Assembly (NCBI RefSeq): GCF_031456545.1
Contig: NZ_JAVDUV010000002.1
Location: forward strand, 496,001-560,000
Length of the DNA stretch: 64,000 bases
Source of the DNA: Agromyces sp. 3263
Lineage (GTDB): Bacteria > Actinomycetota > Actinomycetes > Actinomycetales > Microbacteriaceae
Direction: 5' to 3'
Shown: positions 56,122 to 63,399 of the stretch, in pieces
Layout of the letters: every line of letters begins with the position of its first letter
How positions within the stretch are numbered: the first letter of the stretch is position 1
Made by a program: the position numbers and the translations under genes
Notes under the pieces: model-generated
Databases searched by the model: none
Told to the model about the DNA's origin: nothing
The model's input: the letters and a program-made list of their open reading frames with translations, nothing else

Positions 56122-59100
56122 ATGACGGACCCCACCCCGCGCACCGCGGCGACGGATCTCACGCGCTGGCCCGCTGACCCCGCCCAGCTCGTCGACACCA
56201 CCAAGTGCCCGGCGTGCTTCAGCATGCTGAGCTCCACGCGGTGCCGGGTGTGCGGGCTCGAACTCGATGTGCCCGAGGCGGCCGACCTGCTGCAGCACTC
56301 GACCGCGGTGTACCGCTGGCACCTCGCCCGTCATGAACTGATCGGGCGGATGCGGGCAGCGCAGGCCACCCGCGAGGCCGCGGTCGACTCCGCGGTGACC
56401 ATGGCGCGCAGTGCGTCCACGGCGATCGCACCGACGATGCCGGCGGTGCAGTCCGCCGCCGTGGCTCCGCCGCCCGCAGGGCCGACGACGGTGGAGCCCC
56501 GCGGGCGCTCGGGCGTGCAGGTCCTCCTCCTCACCCTCGGCGTCGTCCTCATCTCCGTCACGGCCATCGTGTTCCTCTTCGTGGCGTACCTCGTCGCGAG
56601 CCTCGAGGTGCGATCGATCATCATCGCGGCGGCGAGCATCGCGGTGCTCGGCGTCGCCTGGCTCCTGCGCGCGCGCCACCTGCCAGGAACCGCGGAGGGC
56701 GTCGCCGCCGTGGCGATCGTGCTGCTGCTGCTCGATGTCTGGATCGTGCGCGCGAACGACCTGTTCGGCAGCGGGGAGCTGACGGCGTCGGCCTATGCGG
56801 GCGTGGCGATCGCCGCCGTCGCGGGTCTCCTCGCCGGCACGCGGGCGGTGACGGGCATCCGGATCACCGGGTACGCGGCGGCCGCGCTCACGCCGGTCGC
56901 GGCGTTCCTGTTGGGCTTCGCGACCGACCCGGCCACGGCGACCGGCGTCTGGCTCGGTGGCATCGCGGCCTCCGTCACGGGCAGCATCGCCGCCACCCGA
57001 CGTCCCTCGATCGAACGCACCGTGCTCCTCACGGCCGGCTTCGCCGGCGCCGGGGCATCGACGGTCGCCGCGCCGTGGGCGGTTCCCGCAGTCTCGTGGA
57101 GCGCGACGTGGGCGTTCGCCGGCGTCGCCTCGGCCTGGCTGCTCGCTCTCGCGATGCTCGCGGTGCGAGAGCGTGACGAGACCTCCATGTGGTCGTGGAT
57201 CGGCGCCTCCGCCTTCGGCGCCGCGCTCGCCCTCGCTCCGTCGATCGGCGCGCTGCAGGAGCTCGACTCCACGGACGCACTCTGGGCCGCTCCCCTCGGA
57301 GCCGGCACGGCGACCTGGGTGCTCGCCTGCCTCGCGCGTGCCCTCCCCCGGCGGCGCGAATGGATCGCCGGGTTCTGGGCGGCCGCCATCGTGACCCTCC
57401 TGGCCTCGGCGCTGGGCCTGCTCTCGGGGATGGTCGCCATCGGTGCTCGCGTCGTCAGCGGGTCCACGTCGTGGACGCTCGACGGGAACTCCTCGTTGCC
57501 GACGATCGTCTCGGATGCCGCCCTCGGCGCCGTCCTCGTCCCACTGGTGCTCGCCGCGGGCAGCACGGCCGCGTTGCTCACCCTCGCGCGGATGCGACGA
57601 TTCGCCACGATTCCCGTCGCGGCACTCCTCCTGGCGGGAATCGTGGCAGGGTCCCTCGCCCCGACGGTGTGGGCCGCGGCTGCCTCGCTCACGGCCATCG
57701 CCGCCGCCGCCCTCGCCGTGGCGTCGGTCCGCGGGCGCCTCGCGTTCCCCGGTTCCCTCGCCGTGCTGTCGATCTTCGGGGCGGCGGCGGGTCTCGTCGC
57801 ATGCAGCACGGCCTACTCGAGTGCCGACATCTGGCCGTGGACGATGGCGGCACTGCTGGGGCTCCTCGTCACCGGACGCGTCGTCGGGAGTCGGGTATGG
57901 CCGCCCAGCCTGGTGCGCGGAATGGGCGCCGCCCACGTGAGCCTCGCCGCCGTCCTGGCCTGCACGATCGCATTCTCGATCCCGCTCTGGCTCGACGGGG
58001 CCGGCTCGGCGATGACCGGCCCGTGGGCATCCCCGTGGCTGTGGCTGGGCACGGTGGCGTCGATACTGCTGGCGATCGCCCTGTTCACGCCCCACCTCGC
58101 CGTCGTCGACCGCACGAGCCTCGCACTCCCCCTCCTGGCGGGCGTCTTCGCGGGCGCCATCGTCACCGCGTTCGACGTCGCGGAGGCCTTGGCGTGGCTG
58201 CCTGCCACCGCTGGTGCGATCGTCGCGGTGCTCGGGGTGCGCCCCCCGGATTCCCGGGTGACCAGGATCGCGCTCGCGGCCACGGGCCCGCTCCTGGTGA
58301 CCGCCGCGACCGCCGCCGGGCTCGCCTGGATTCCCAACGGCCCATCGTTCGCGGTCGGGGCGGCGGCGGGACTGCTCCTCGCCGCGGCCGTGGGCCACGC
58401 CGCCGTTCCCGGCTCGGCGAGCGCGGCCCGGATGGCGTGGAGCATCGCGATCGGCGTCGGCGCGGCGTACGTGCTGCTCTCCGCGGCCACCACGGGCGAC
58501 GAGCTCTGGCTCCTGCTAGGCCTGCTCGTGCCGGTTCCGGTGCTCGTCGCCTCCCTGCATGCCGATCCGATCGGCGGCGACGCGGGCATCCGGCATCTCT
58601 CCTGGCTCAGTCTTCCGCTGGGCGTCGGATCCGCGTGGGCGTGGCTCGCCGACAGCGGTGTCGACGACGTCGAGGCGTACACCGTCCCGCTCGCCATCGC
58701 ACTCGCCGTCACGGGCGGCCTGATCACGTGGCGCCGGATGGCACCGTCGGCCAGGTCCGGTGGACGCACGACGCTGTTCGCCTCCGCGGCCGCCGTGCTC
58801 GTGCTTCCCAGCGTCGCGACCAGCGGCACGTCTGAACTCCGCACCCTCATCCTCGTCGCGGGCGGCTCGGTGGTGGCGATTGCAGCCATGTACCTCCCGC
58901 AGGGGGCACGCGGCGTTCCGATCCGCCTCCTCGGCGTCTGCACGGGCGGCGCCGCGTTCATCGGCGCCGCGCTCGTCCGCGGCTCGGCCGTGGCGCTCGG
59001 CGAGCCGAGCGACCTCGCGGCCGAGTTCTGGCCCGTGCTCGCGCTGGTCGCCGGCGTGATCGTCGCGACGATGTGGTCAGGAACGGCGTCGCAACCGGTT

Positions 59101-59778
59101 CGGCTCGCCGAGTGCCTGATCGCAGTCTCCGTCGCGGCGGTCTCGATCCCCACCCTCCTCTCGATCGTGGCGGGCGACGCTCCGACCCAGCGGGCAGCGG
59201 TGCTCTTCCCGGCGCTCGCGCTCGCCCACGTCGTGGCGGTGTACGGGCGGTGGCGCCCGTTCGCCGGCCCGATCGTGGCCTGGACGACGCTCGGGACACT
59301 CGTGCTCGGCGCCATCGCCGTGCTCGTCTCCCGCGAAGTCGAACCGTTCGACCTCGTGACGGCCTCGATCGGCGCGGCACTGCTCGGGGCTGGCGCGGTG
59401 CGCATGCGGCGCGATCCGCAGCTCGGCAGCTGGCCGGCGCTCGGCCTCGGCCTCGCCGTGCTGCTGCTGCCCGCGCTGGCCGCCGACTTCGTCGAGCCCG
59501 AGCTGTGGCGACTCATCGCCCTCGGCGTGGTGTCGGCGATCATCGTCGTCATCGGTGCCGTCCGACGACTGCAGGCCCCGCTCCTCCTCGGCGGCGCGGT
59601 GCTCCTCGTGCACGCCGTCGCGCAGCTGTGGCCGTGGATCACGTGGGTGTACGAGGCCGTCTGGTGGTGGCTGTGGCTCGGCGTGGCAGGGGTCGCCCTC
59701 ATCGCCCTCGCCGCGACCTACGAGCGGCAGCTGCGCCTGGCCCGGAACGTGGTGCGCTCGATCGCCGAGCTGCGCTGA
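56122..59778 (+). CDS. Very large zinc-ribbon multi-spanning membrane protein (SCO7613-C-terminal type)
   Basis: This 1218-aa protein has a short cytoplasmic N-terminus with two CxxC pairs (C29/C32 and C41/C44), a likely zinc ribbon. A helical linker and then some 25-35 hydrophobic segments run from residue 130 to the end, many as paired AlaVal/Leu-rich helices. I recognise the architecture of actinobacterial SCO7613-C-terminal-type membrane proteins; no transport or enzyme motif is apparent. The ATG at 56122 was chosen because it starts just before the ribbon; an in-frame ATG upstream lies in low-quality sequence. The last helix is followed by a short basic tail. Confidence 0.8.
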   Translation: MTDPTPRTAATDLTRWPADPAQLVDTTKCPACFSMLSSTRCRVCGLELDVPEAADLLQHSTAVYRWHLARHELIGRMRAAQATREAAVDSAVTMARSASTAIAPTMPAVQSAAVAPPPAGPTTVEPRGRSGVQVLLLTLGVVLISVTAIVFLFVAYLVASLEVRSIIIAAASIAVLGVAWLLRARHLPGTAEGVAAVAIVLLLLDVWIVRANDLFGSGELTASAYAGVAIAAVAGLLAGTRAVTGIRITGYAAAALTPVAAFLLGFATDPATATGVWLGGIAASVTGSIAATRRPSIERTVLLTAGFAGAGASTVAAPWAVPAVSWSATWAFAGVASAWLLALAMLAVRERDETSMWSWIGASAFGAALALAPSIGALQELDSTDALWAAPLGAGTATWVLACLARALPRRREWIAGFWAAAIVTLLASALGLLSGMVAIGARVVSGSTSWTLDGNSSLPTIVSDAALGAVLVPLVLAAGSTAALLTLARMRRFATIPVAALLLAGIVAGSLAPTVWAAAASLTAIAAAALAVASVRGRLAFPGSLAVLSIFGAAAGLVACSTAYSSADIWPWTMAALLGLLVTGRVVGSRVWPPSLVRGMGAAHVSLAAVLACTIAFSIPLWLDGAGSAMTGPWASPWLWLGTVASILLAIALFTPHLAVVDRTSLALPLLAGVFAGAIVTAFDVAEALAWLPATAGAIVAVLGVRPPDSRVTRIALAATGPLLVTAATAAGLAWIPNGPSFAVGAAAGLLLAAAVGHAAVPGSASAARMAWSIAIGVGAAYVLLSAATTGDELWLLLGLLVPVPVLVASLHADPIGGDAGIRHLSWLSLPLGVGSAWAWLADSGVDDVEAYTVPLAIALAVTGGLITWRRMAPSARSGGRTTLFASAAAVLVLPSVATSGTSELRTLILVAGGSVVAIAAMYLPQGARGVPIRLLGVCTGGAAFIGAALVRGSAVALGEPSDLAAEFWPVLALVAGVIVATMWSGTASQPVRLAECLIAVSVAAVSIPTLLSIVAGDAPTQRAAVLFPALALAHVVAVYGRWRPFAGPIVAWTTLGTLVLGAIAVLVSREVEPFDLVTASIGAALLGAGAVRMRRDPQLGSWPALGLGLAVLLLPALAADFVEPELWRLIALGVVSAIIVVIGAVRRLQAPLLLGGAVLLVHAVAQLWPWITWVYEAVWWWLWLGVAGVALIALAATYERQLRLARNVVRSIAELR

Positions 59779-59872
59779 TCACGCAGCGACGCTCGCGACA
59801 CGGCGGCGGAGGGAGGCCAAACCCGCGTCGCCCGGTGTACTACGATGGTCCGGTGCCCGCAGGCGGGCGCGC

Positions 59873-59943
59873 GCGGATGTAGCTCAATGGTAGAGCCTCA
59901 GTCTTCCAAACTGATTACGCGGGTTCGATTCCCGTCATCCGCT
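59873..59943 (+). tRNA. tRNA-Gly (anticodon TCC), probable phage attachment site
   Basis: The acceptor GCGGATG pairs with CATCCGC. The anticodon loop CTTCCAA sits on a TCAGT/ACTGA stem, and the T arm GGGTTCGATTCCC is intact. No CCA is encoded. Sequence composition and gene content change immediately after its 3' end, as expected if an integrase used the tRNA 3' half as attB. Confidence 0.95.
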
Positions 59944-60007
59944 CTAGGAAGTCTCCCACAACGTCAGCCCGAACGTTAGCCAATCGTCCTAAAAGGGTGC
60001 CGAGGTC

Positions 60008-60036
60008 TTGGTCTATAGACCAACTGCGGGTAAACT
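60008..60036 (+). promoter_or_regulatory. Prophage promoter with a perfect 16-bp palindromic operator over the -35
   Basis: TTGGTC (-35, 60008-60013) and TAAACT (-10, 60031-60036) are exactly 17 nt apart. The -35 is the left arm of TTGGTCTATAGACCAA (60008-60023), a perfect palindrome. Transcription would begin about 60042, almost at the ATG of the first small ORF. Confidence 0.7.
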
Positions 60037-60043
60037 GGGGGGC

Positions 60044-60241
60044 ATGAGCGACAACGAGGAGCGAGTAGAAGCGGCGCTGGAAGCCTGGAAGGCGCGCAAC
60101 GCGAGCAACCACAACCACACCTCCAACCCTGAGATCTACTTCGAAGAGGGCTATGCCGCTGGTGTAGCCGAGGGCATCCGGCAGGCCCAAGAAGCGGCAG
60201 ACGCGGATCAGATCATCGACGCGTTCAACGTCATCGGCTGA
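60044..60241 (+). CDS. Small prophage protein, 65 aa
   Basis: This acidic, helical 65-aa protein (MSDNEERVEAALEAWKARN, then a linker, then GYAAGVAEGIRQAQEAADA) is not recognised. Its ATG lies about 7 nt after the -10 region, so the mRNA may be leaderless, although a G-rich stretch could serve as a ribosome site. It is the first of three tightly packed plus-strand genes (gaps of 2 nt and a 4-nt overlap) that form one unit reading away from the tRNA. Confidence 0.65.
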   Translation: MSDNEERVEAALEAWKARNASNHNHTSNPEIYFEEGYAAGVAEGIRQAQEAADADQIIDAFNVIG

Positions 60242-60243
60242 CC

Positions 60244-60453
60244 GTGGCTAAGGCGCATTCGTTCGAGCAGTGGCGCGTAGAGCGCGACGGAAAGATCCAC
60301 GCTCAGGGCTGGTTCCTTTACGACGGCGACCTCGCCTCCGGATCCAGCGAGGACGACGAAGAGTTCCTCATCCCCGCTGAATTGCGGCGGAGCATGGCCC
60401 GACGCGACGGCCTGTTTCATTGGGACACGTCTGGCGTTACCCTGCCTGTGTGA
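60244..60453 (+). CDS. Small prophage protein, 69 aa
   Basis: This 69-aa soluble protein (VAKAHSFEQWRVERDGKIHA, then GWFLYDGDLASG and an acidic SSEDDEEFLIP) has no recognised domain. The GTG start lies 2 nt after the previous stop, and its stop overlaps the next gene (GTGA). These features argue that it is translated by coupling. Confidence 0.6.
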   Translation: MAKAHSFEQWRVERDGKIHAQGWFLYDGDLASGSSEDDEEFLIPAELRRSMARRDGLFHWDTSGVTLPV

Positions 60454-60707
60454 CGTGGCATCCTCTGCTCGCAGCCGACGAACGAACCCCAGGCGTGTGG
60501 ACACTCGTCGACAGCATGGGACGCGACTACGGGCAGGTAGCGATCATCCGCCGTGCCGGTGAAGTCGGATACAAAGCCGTGTTCGACGGGCAAACGGTCG
60601 GCTACTACACGACGTTGCGTACAGCGGTCGAGGAAACACACGCGGCGTTCATCCGCTCACACGGCCCATCAGGGACAACCGCGGCGCGATACCCGCTACC
60701 CCAATGA
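60450..60707 (+). CDS. Small prophage protein, 85 aa
   Basis: This 85-aa protein (VTWHPLLAADERTPGVWTLV, then MGRDYGQVAIIRR and VGYYTTLRTAVEETHAAFI) has a compact beta-alpha pattern. It is not recognised. The GTG start overlaps the preceding stop by 4 nt. It ends the plus-strand trio and converges with the HTH gene across a stretch holding direct repeats. Confidence 0.6.
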   Translation: MTWHPLLAADERTPGVWTLVDSMGRDYGQVAIIRRAGEVGYKAVFDGQTVGYYTTLRTAVEETHAAFIRSHGPSGTTAARYPLPQ

Positions 60708-60732
60708 CCCAGAATGGGACGGCGTTGTGCGA

Positions 60733-60779
60733 AAAAGCGTACAGAGACGGCGATGTACAGAAAAGCGTACATGGAGACG
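60733..60779. repeat. Direct repeat AAAAGCGTACA ... GAGACG
   Basis: AAAAGCGTACA occurs at 60733-60743 and 60761-60771 (28-bp spacing), each followed by GAGACG (at 60744 and 60774). The second copy is also part of TGTACA-N6-GTACA-type symmetry. The spacing suggests an arm-type or regulatory binding array; the protein is unknown. Confidence 0.5.
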
Positions 60780-60808
60780 AATAGCCCACAGGTTAAATTC
60801 TTCCGAAG

Positions 60809-61003
60809 TTAGCCCTCAGGCTTGCCGCGTTCCTTCCACGCCTTATCCGCCTTAATCAGACCAGGCTCAGTCATCTCAAGTATCTTCGCGATCTCCCGCC
60901 ACGTAATACCCGCCTGCCTTGCACGATGAACCAAAGCGGCGCGACGGTCAGGAAGTTTGCGCTGTAACTCGGCCATCGCAACCAGCTCATCTTTTATCCC
61001 CAC
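60809..61003 (-). CDS. Small helix-turn-helix protein of the prophage
   Basis: This protein of up to 64 aa carries a clear HTH: HRARQAGITWREIAKILEM, then TEPGLIKADKAWK. The basic first half (ELQRKLPDRRAALVHRA) fits a small DNA-binding regulator or excisionase-type protein. The start could be GTG 61003 or ATG 60976; neither has a strong ribosome site. It diverges from the 43-aa gene at 61207, with several operator-like repeats in the 203-nt space between, so it may act on that region. It is convergent with the plus-strand trio. Confidence 0.6.
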   Translation of the reverse strand: MGIKDELVAMAELQRKLPDRRAALVHRARQAGITWREIAKILEMTEPGLIKADKAWKERGKPEG

Positions 61004-61036
61004 GACAGGCCAGCATATTGGGGCACCACGGTTAAT

Positions 61037-61119
61037 TAACTCAGTTAAACAACCCAGTACAGGGGGTGCGCCCCAAACGGGGGACTTGAAACACTAACCC
61101 CAGTTACTAAACTGAGTTA
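61037..61119. promoter_or_regulatory. Pair of inverted AACTGAGTTA boxes (operator candidates)
   Basis: TAACTCAGTT (61037-61046) and its exact complement AACTGAGTTA (61110-61119) flank the promoter region between the divergent HTH and 43-aa genes. TTAATTAA and CCCAGT variants lie beside them. A further palindrome TCAGGG-CTAA-CCCTGA is at 61131-61146. Confidence 0.55.
61086..61113 (+). promoter_or_regulatory. Promoter of the 43-aa prophage gene
   Basis: TTGAAA (-35, 61086-61091) and TAAACT (-10, 61108-61113) are separated by 16 nt. The -10 overlaps one AACTGAGTTA box, so a bound repressor would block it. The predicted leader is about 85 nt. Confidence 0.55.
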
Positions 61120-61206
61120 CACAAACAAGTTCAGGGCTAACCCTGATCCCCCAACAATCACGGGGCAATAACTTCGAAACATACCAACCAAGACGGGGTG
61201 AGAAAC

Positions 61207-61338
61207 ATGAAGACCTACTACGTTCAGTACTCGGATGGCACCTCCACCCGCGTCCAGGCTTCGAGTGACGAGCAGGCACGCAACCGCGGATACAAGTACA
61301 ACCGCTCCGGTGTCATCGTCACCGTCCACCCTGTGTGA
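61207..61338 (+). CDS. 43-aa prophage protein with its own promoter and terminator
   Basis: MKTYYVQYSDGTSTRVQAS, then DEQARNRGYKYNRSG and VIVTVHPV; a short beta-rich basic protein, not recognised. The ATG follows GGGGTGAG by about 5 nt. It has a promoter at 61086 and a strong hairpin terminator at 61383, making a monocistronic unit reading into the late genes from the other side. Such isolated units inside a prophage are often expressed in lysogens or serve as early regulators. Confidence 0.6.
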   Translation: MKTYYVQYSDGTSTRVQASSDEQARNRGYKYNRSGVIVTVHPV

Positions 61339-61382
61339 GTTCACGGGACTGATCCTTCGGGAAACTCACGCAACAAAGAAAA

Positions 61383-61417
61383 GCCCCCCGACCTCGCGGG
61401 TACGAGGTACGGGGGGC
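61383..61417. terminator. Bidirectional terminator in the prophage
   Basis: GCCCCCCGACCTCG and CGAGGT-A-CGGGGGGC arms (14 bp, one bulge, 6-nt loop) are flanked by TCTTTGTTTC on the plus side and CTTTTCTTTG on the minus side. It separates the 43-aa gene from the late cassette. Confidence 0.9.
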
Positions 61418-61439
61418 ATCTTTGTTTCTCAGGTGCGGC

Positions 61440-61502
61440 CTACTTGTAGCAGACGCGCGCGCCAGTCATGAATGCACAGAAAATGAAATCCCACCAGTTC
61501 AT
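61440..61502 (-). CDS. 20-residue ORF with a perfect Shine-Dalgarno
   Basis: It reads MNWWDFIFCAFMTGARVCYK. AAGGAGGT (61508-61515 on the minus strand) stands exactly 5 nt before the ATG, the best ribosome site in the window. The peptide is hydrophobic and aromatic with two Cys and a basic end, so it could insert in membranes. It is the last gene of the minus-strand late cassette, 88 nt after the glycanase, directly before a terminator. Its function is not known; a role in lysis is only a guess. Confidence 0.55.
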   Translation of the reverse strand: MNWWDFIFCAFMTGARVCYK

Positions 61503-61521
61503 GAGGCACCTCCTTCAGTAC

Positions 61522-61544
61522 CCCTGCCCTCTTCCGAGGCAGGG
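61522..61544. other. Hairpin between the glycanase and the 20-aa ORF
   Basis: CCCTGCC/GGCAGGG arms with a 9-nt loop stand just upstream of the perfect ribosome site. It could be an attenuating terminator of the late transcript or an mRNA-stabilising element. Confidence 0.45.
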
Positions 61545-61589
61545 ACATTGCCGGGGGTAACTGCGCCGGAGTGCGCAGCCGGCAAGCTT

Positions 61590-62465
61590 TCAAGTGGGCA
61601 ACGCCCAGATGCGAACGTGTGCGACTTGAAAGTCGACGTTCTGGGTGAGCTGCTTGTTGTTCGGGTCCGGGTAGCCGTAATACGTGGCAGACGGCCCCAT
61701 GTGCAGAGACAGCCGCACATGCAACGGGGTTTGAAACTGCGCCCCCCAAACCCACGGGTGCGTCGCCGGTGTGATCCGGTACACCTCATACCCGTCAAGG
61801 AACGTCGCAGCATAGGTGGGCGTGTACTCGAACGCCCAAGTGTGGAAGTCCTCATACGCCTTGCTGACCGTGACACCCTTGGCTCTCAACGAGTCCTCGA
61901 GCGTCCACGCCGCCTTCTGATACACCTGCCCAGCCGGCACCGTCCCCGTGTGGGAGTGGAACGTTGTGGTGCTGGTGCCGTTCTTCTGCGACGACGACGC
62001 AAGGGGGGTTTCACCGAATCCCCACGCCTCGACGATGTCGATTTCACCGGAGTTGTCGTTGCGCAGCCAGAACCCTGCGAGCGTGCCGAGGGTGTACTTG
62101 CCGGTGGGCATTTTGGCGCGGATCTCCCACCGCCCGAACCGTTGCGAGTAGATGTCGGGTTTGCCGTTGCCCTGATCCATGTAGGCGCTGGTCACGTACC
62201 GGTCGCCCACCGGGGCCGCCAACCATTGGCTGCGCATGTGGAGGACGCCGCCGGACACTGTGCACATGGTGCGTTCGATGACGCCCTTGTCGGGGATGCT
62301 CCCGAACTCGTCGCTGTCGCGCACGTACCACTTCGCCGGATCGACGACAGTCCCGTCGAACTCGTCACGCCACACAGGCGCACCCCAGTACGGAAGTGCC
62401 GCCGCGTCAGGCTCGTAATCCAGGTAGGCGGTCTCCCCCGCCGCCTGAACGGTGATCCGCGGCAT
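61590..62465 (-). CDS. Phage-encoded GH16-fold glycanase / lectin-like protein
   Basis: This 291-aa protein begins with a virion-type segment of about 28 residues, followed by a concanavalin-like beta-sandwich. The GH16 catalytic signature is present as EIDIVE (Glu141, Asp143, Glu146) in SGEIDIVEAWG. GRWEIRAKMPTGK lies before it, and DFHTWAFEYTPTYAATFLDG after it. Its ATG overlaps the upstream gene stop by one base. It could be a tail-associated depolymerase acting on host surface glucan or a released glycanase. No signal peptide is seen. The late-gene position favours a virion protein; this is inference. Confidence 0.8.
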   Translation of the reverse strand: MPRITVQAAGETAYLDYEPDAAALPYWGAPVWRDEFDGTVVDPAKWYVRDSDEFGSIPDKGVIERTMCTVSGGVLHMRSQWLAAPVGDRYVTSAYMDQGNGKPDIYSQRFGRWEIRAKMPTGKYTLGTLAGFWLRNDNSGEIDIVEAWGFGETPLASSSQKNGTSTTTFHSHTGTVPAGQVYQKAAWTLEDSLRAKGVTVSKAYEDFHTWAFEYTPTYAATFLDGYEVYRITPATHPWVWGAQFQTPLHVRLSLHMGPSATYYGYPDPNNKQLTQNVDFQVAHVRIWALPT

Positions 62466-62677
62466 CAGCTCGACGTGTAAACCGTCGTCACACCGTCGTC
62501 GGACTTCTTAGTCCATACCCGACCCGACGCGTCAGTGATCACCGGCACGGGAAACAGTGCAGTACCAACCGCTGTCTCACCAACAGAGAAAGCAGTCACC
62601 TCCACCTTGCGGCGGTCCGACACAACCCGCAGCTCGATGGGCGTCTTCGTGAGATCAACGGTCGCAGTGAGAGCCAT
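62465..62677 (-). CDS. Small phage protein, 70 aa
   Basis: This 70-aa beta-rich protein (MALTATVDLTKTPIELRVVS, then KVEVTAFSVGETAVG and ITDASGRVWTKKSDDG) is not recognised. It resembles small tail-tip or decoration proteins in size and composition. Its stop overlaps the glycanase start (TGATG), so the two products are made together. Only 3 nt separate it from the holin-like gene upstream. Confidence 0.6.
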   Translation of the reverse strand: MALTATVDLTKTPIELRVVSDRRKVEVTAFSVGETAVGTALFPVPVITDASGRVWTKKSDDGVTTVYTSS

Positions 62678-62680
62678 CAG

Positions 62681-62917
62681 TCACGCCTTCCGGGTGTTCG
62701 CGGCAGCAAGACCACCAACGGGGATGCCCAGGTATGCGAGTACCGCAACGGATGCGACCAGCCACGGCGGGGCCGACAACTCGAGGGACGCATACGCCAC
62801 CTGTGTTGCGCCCGCACCCACAAGGGCGAGCACATACAAGCCATAGATCCACTTACGGGCCTTCGCGGACGAGATGATCACGCCAAGATCGTTCGGGGTG
62901 GGCACTGCGTCAGTCAT
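62681..62917 (-). CDS. Holin-like membrane protein
   Basis: This 78-aa protein has two predicted TM helices (about 22-44 and 51-72), a short charged N-terminus and a basic C-terminal end (AANTRKA). The size and topology fit a class II holin. The ATG at 62917 follows AGGAGA. It lies directly downstream of the endolysin and a second membrane protein, the expected order of a lysis cassette. Sequence similarity to a named holin family was not established. Confidence 0.7.
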   Translation of the reverse strand: MTDAVPTPNDLGVIISSAKARKWIYGLYVLALVGAGATQVAYASLELSAPPWLVASVAVLAYLGIPVGGLAAANTRKA

Positions 62918-63365
62918 GTTCGTTCTCCTCATTGCGGGTGTCCTCCACGCCGCGTCTCACTTCCAAGTCCAAACGGATCTTCGCGTCCGACGTCGCCAAC
63001 GCCTTCTTCGCATCCGCCAAATCCTCAGCAACCTCAGCGACCCTCAACGACAGGTCGGCAACACCAGACTCCACACGCGAAACGCCATCCTTCACAGACG
63101 ACCCGTTGTTGAAATGCACCTCATGGTGAATGTCAGCTATAGCCGCGTCCTGCGCCTTCAACGTTTCGTCCGTGCGGGCAATGAATGCGGGAAGCTCTTG
63201 TACTGCATCGACGATCTGAGCAAAATGGACAACGGCCGTGGCTGTCTTCCGCAGCCACGGCCACCCCTTCCAGAAGAAGAGGACGACACCAACCGCGCCG
63301 GCCGTCCAGCCGATGATCTGCCACAAGGAAACAGACTCAGCCCACTCTTGAAATCCAGGTGGCAT
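62910..63365 (-). CDS. Single-TM, coiled-coil phage protein (DUF2746-like)
   Basis: This 151-aa protein has one N-terminal TM helix (about 13-31, LWQIIGWTAGAVGVVLFFW). A helical, heptad-rich C-terminal part follows (RVESGVADLSLRVAEVAEDL, then ADAKKALATSDAKIRLDLE). The topology matches DUF2746-type proteins of actinophages, thought to be part of the lysis cassette. The ATG has GAGGAGG 8 nt upstream. It overlaps the holin-like gene by 8 nt, implying coupling. It may act as a second holin or antiholin. Confidence 0.65.
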   Translation of the reverse strand: MPPGFQEWAESVSLWQIIGWTAGAVGVVLFFWKGWPWLRKTATAVVHFAQIVDAVQELPAFIARTDETLKAQDAAIADIHHEVHFNNGSSVKDGVSRVESGVADLSLRVAEVAEDLADAKKALATSDAKIRLDLEVRRGVEDTRNEENEHD

Positions 63366-63399
63366 ATTTGATCCCTCCTCGGGGGAACGAGGGGGGAGA

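Noticed and set aside
56011..58398. 795-codon minus-strand frame
   Set aside because: Antisense to the large membrane protein gene; Arg/Gly/Glu-rich reverse-frame sequence.
60553..60855. 100-codon frame in the prophage end
   Set aside because: Overlaps the coupled 85-aa gene in another frame and is Arg/Thr/Ser-rich without a ribosome site.
61499..61876. 125-codon minus-strand frame within the glycanase region
   Set aside because: Out-of-frame shadow of the GH16 gene.
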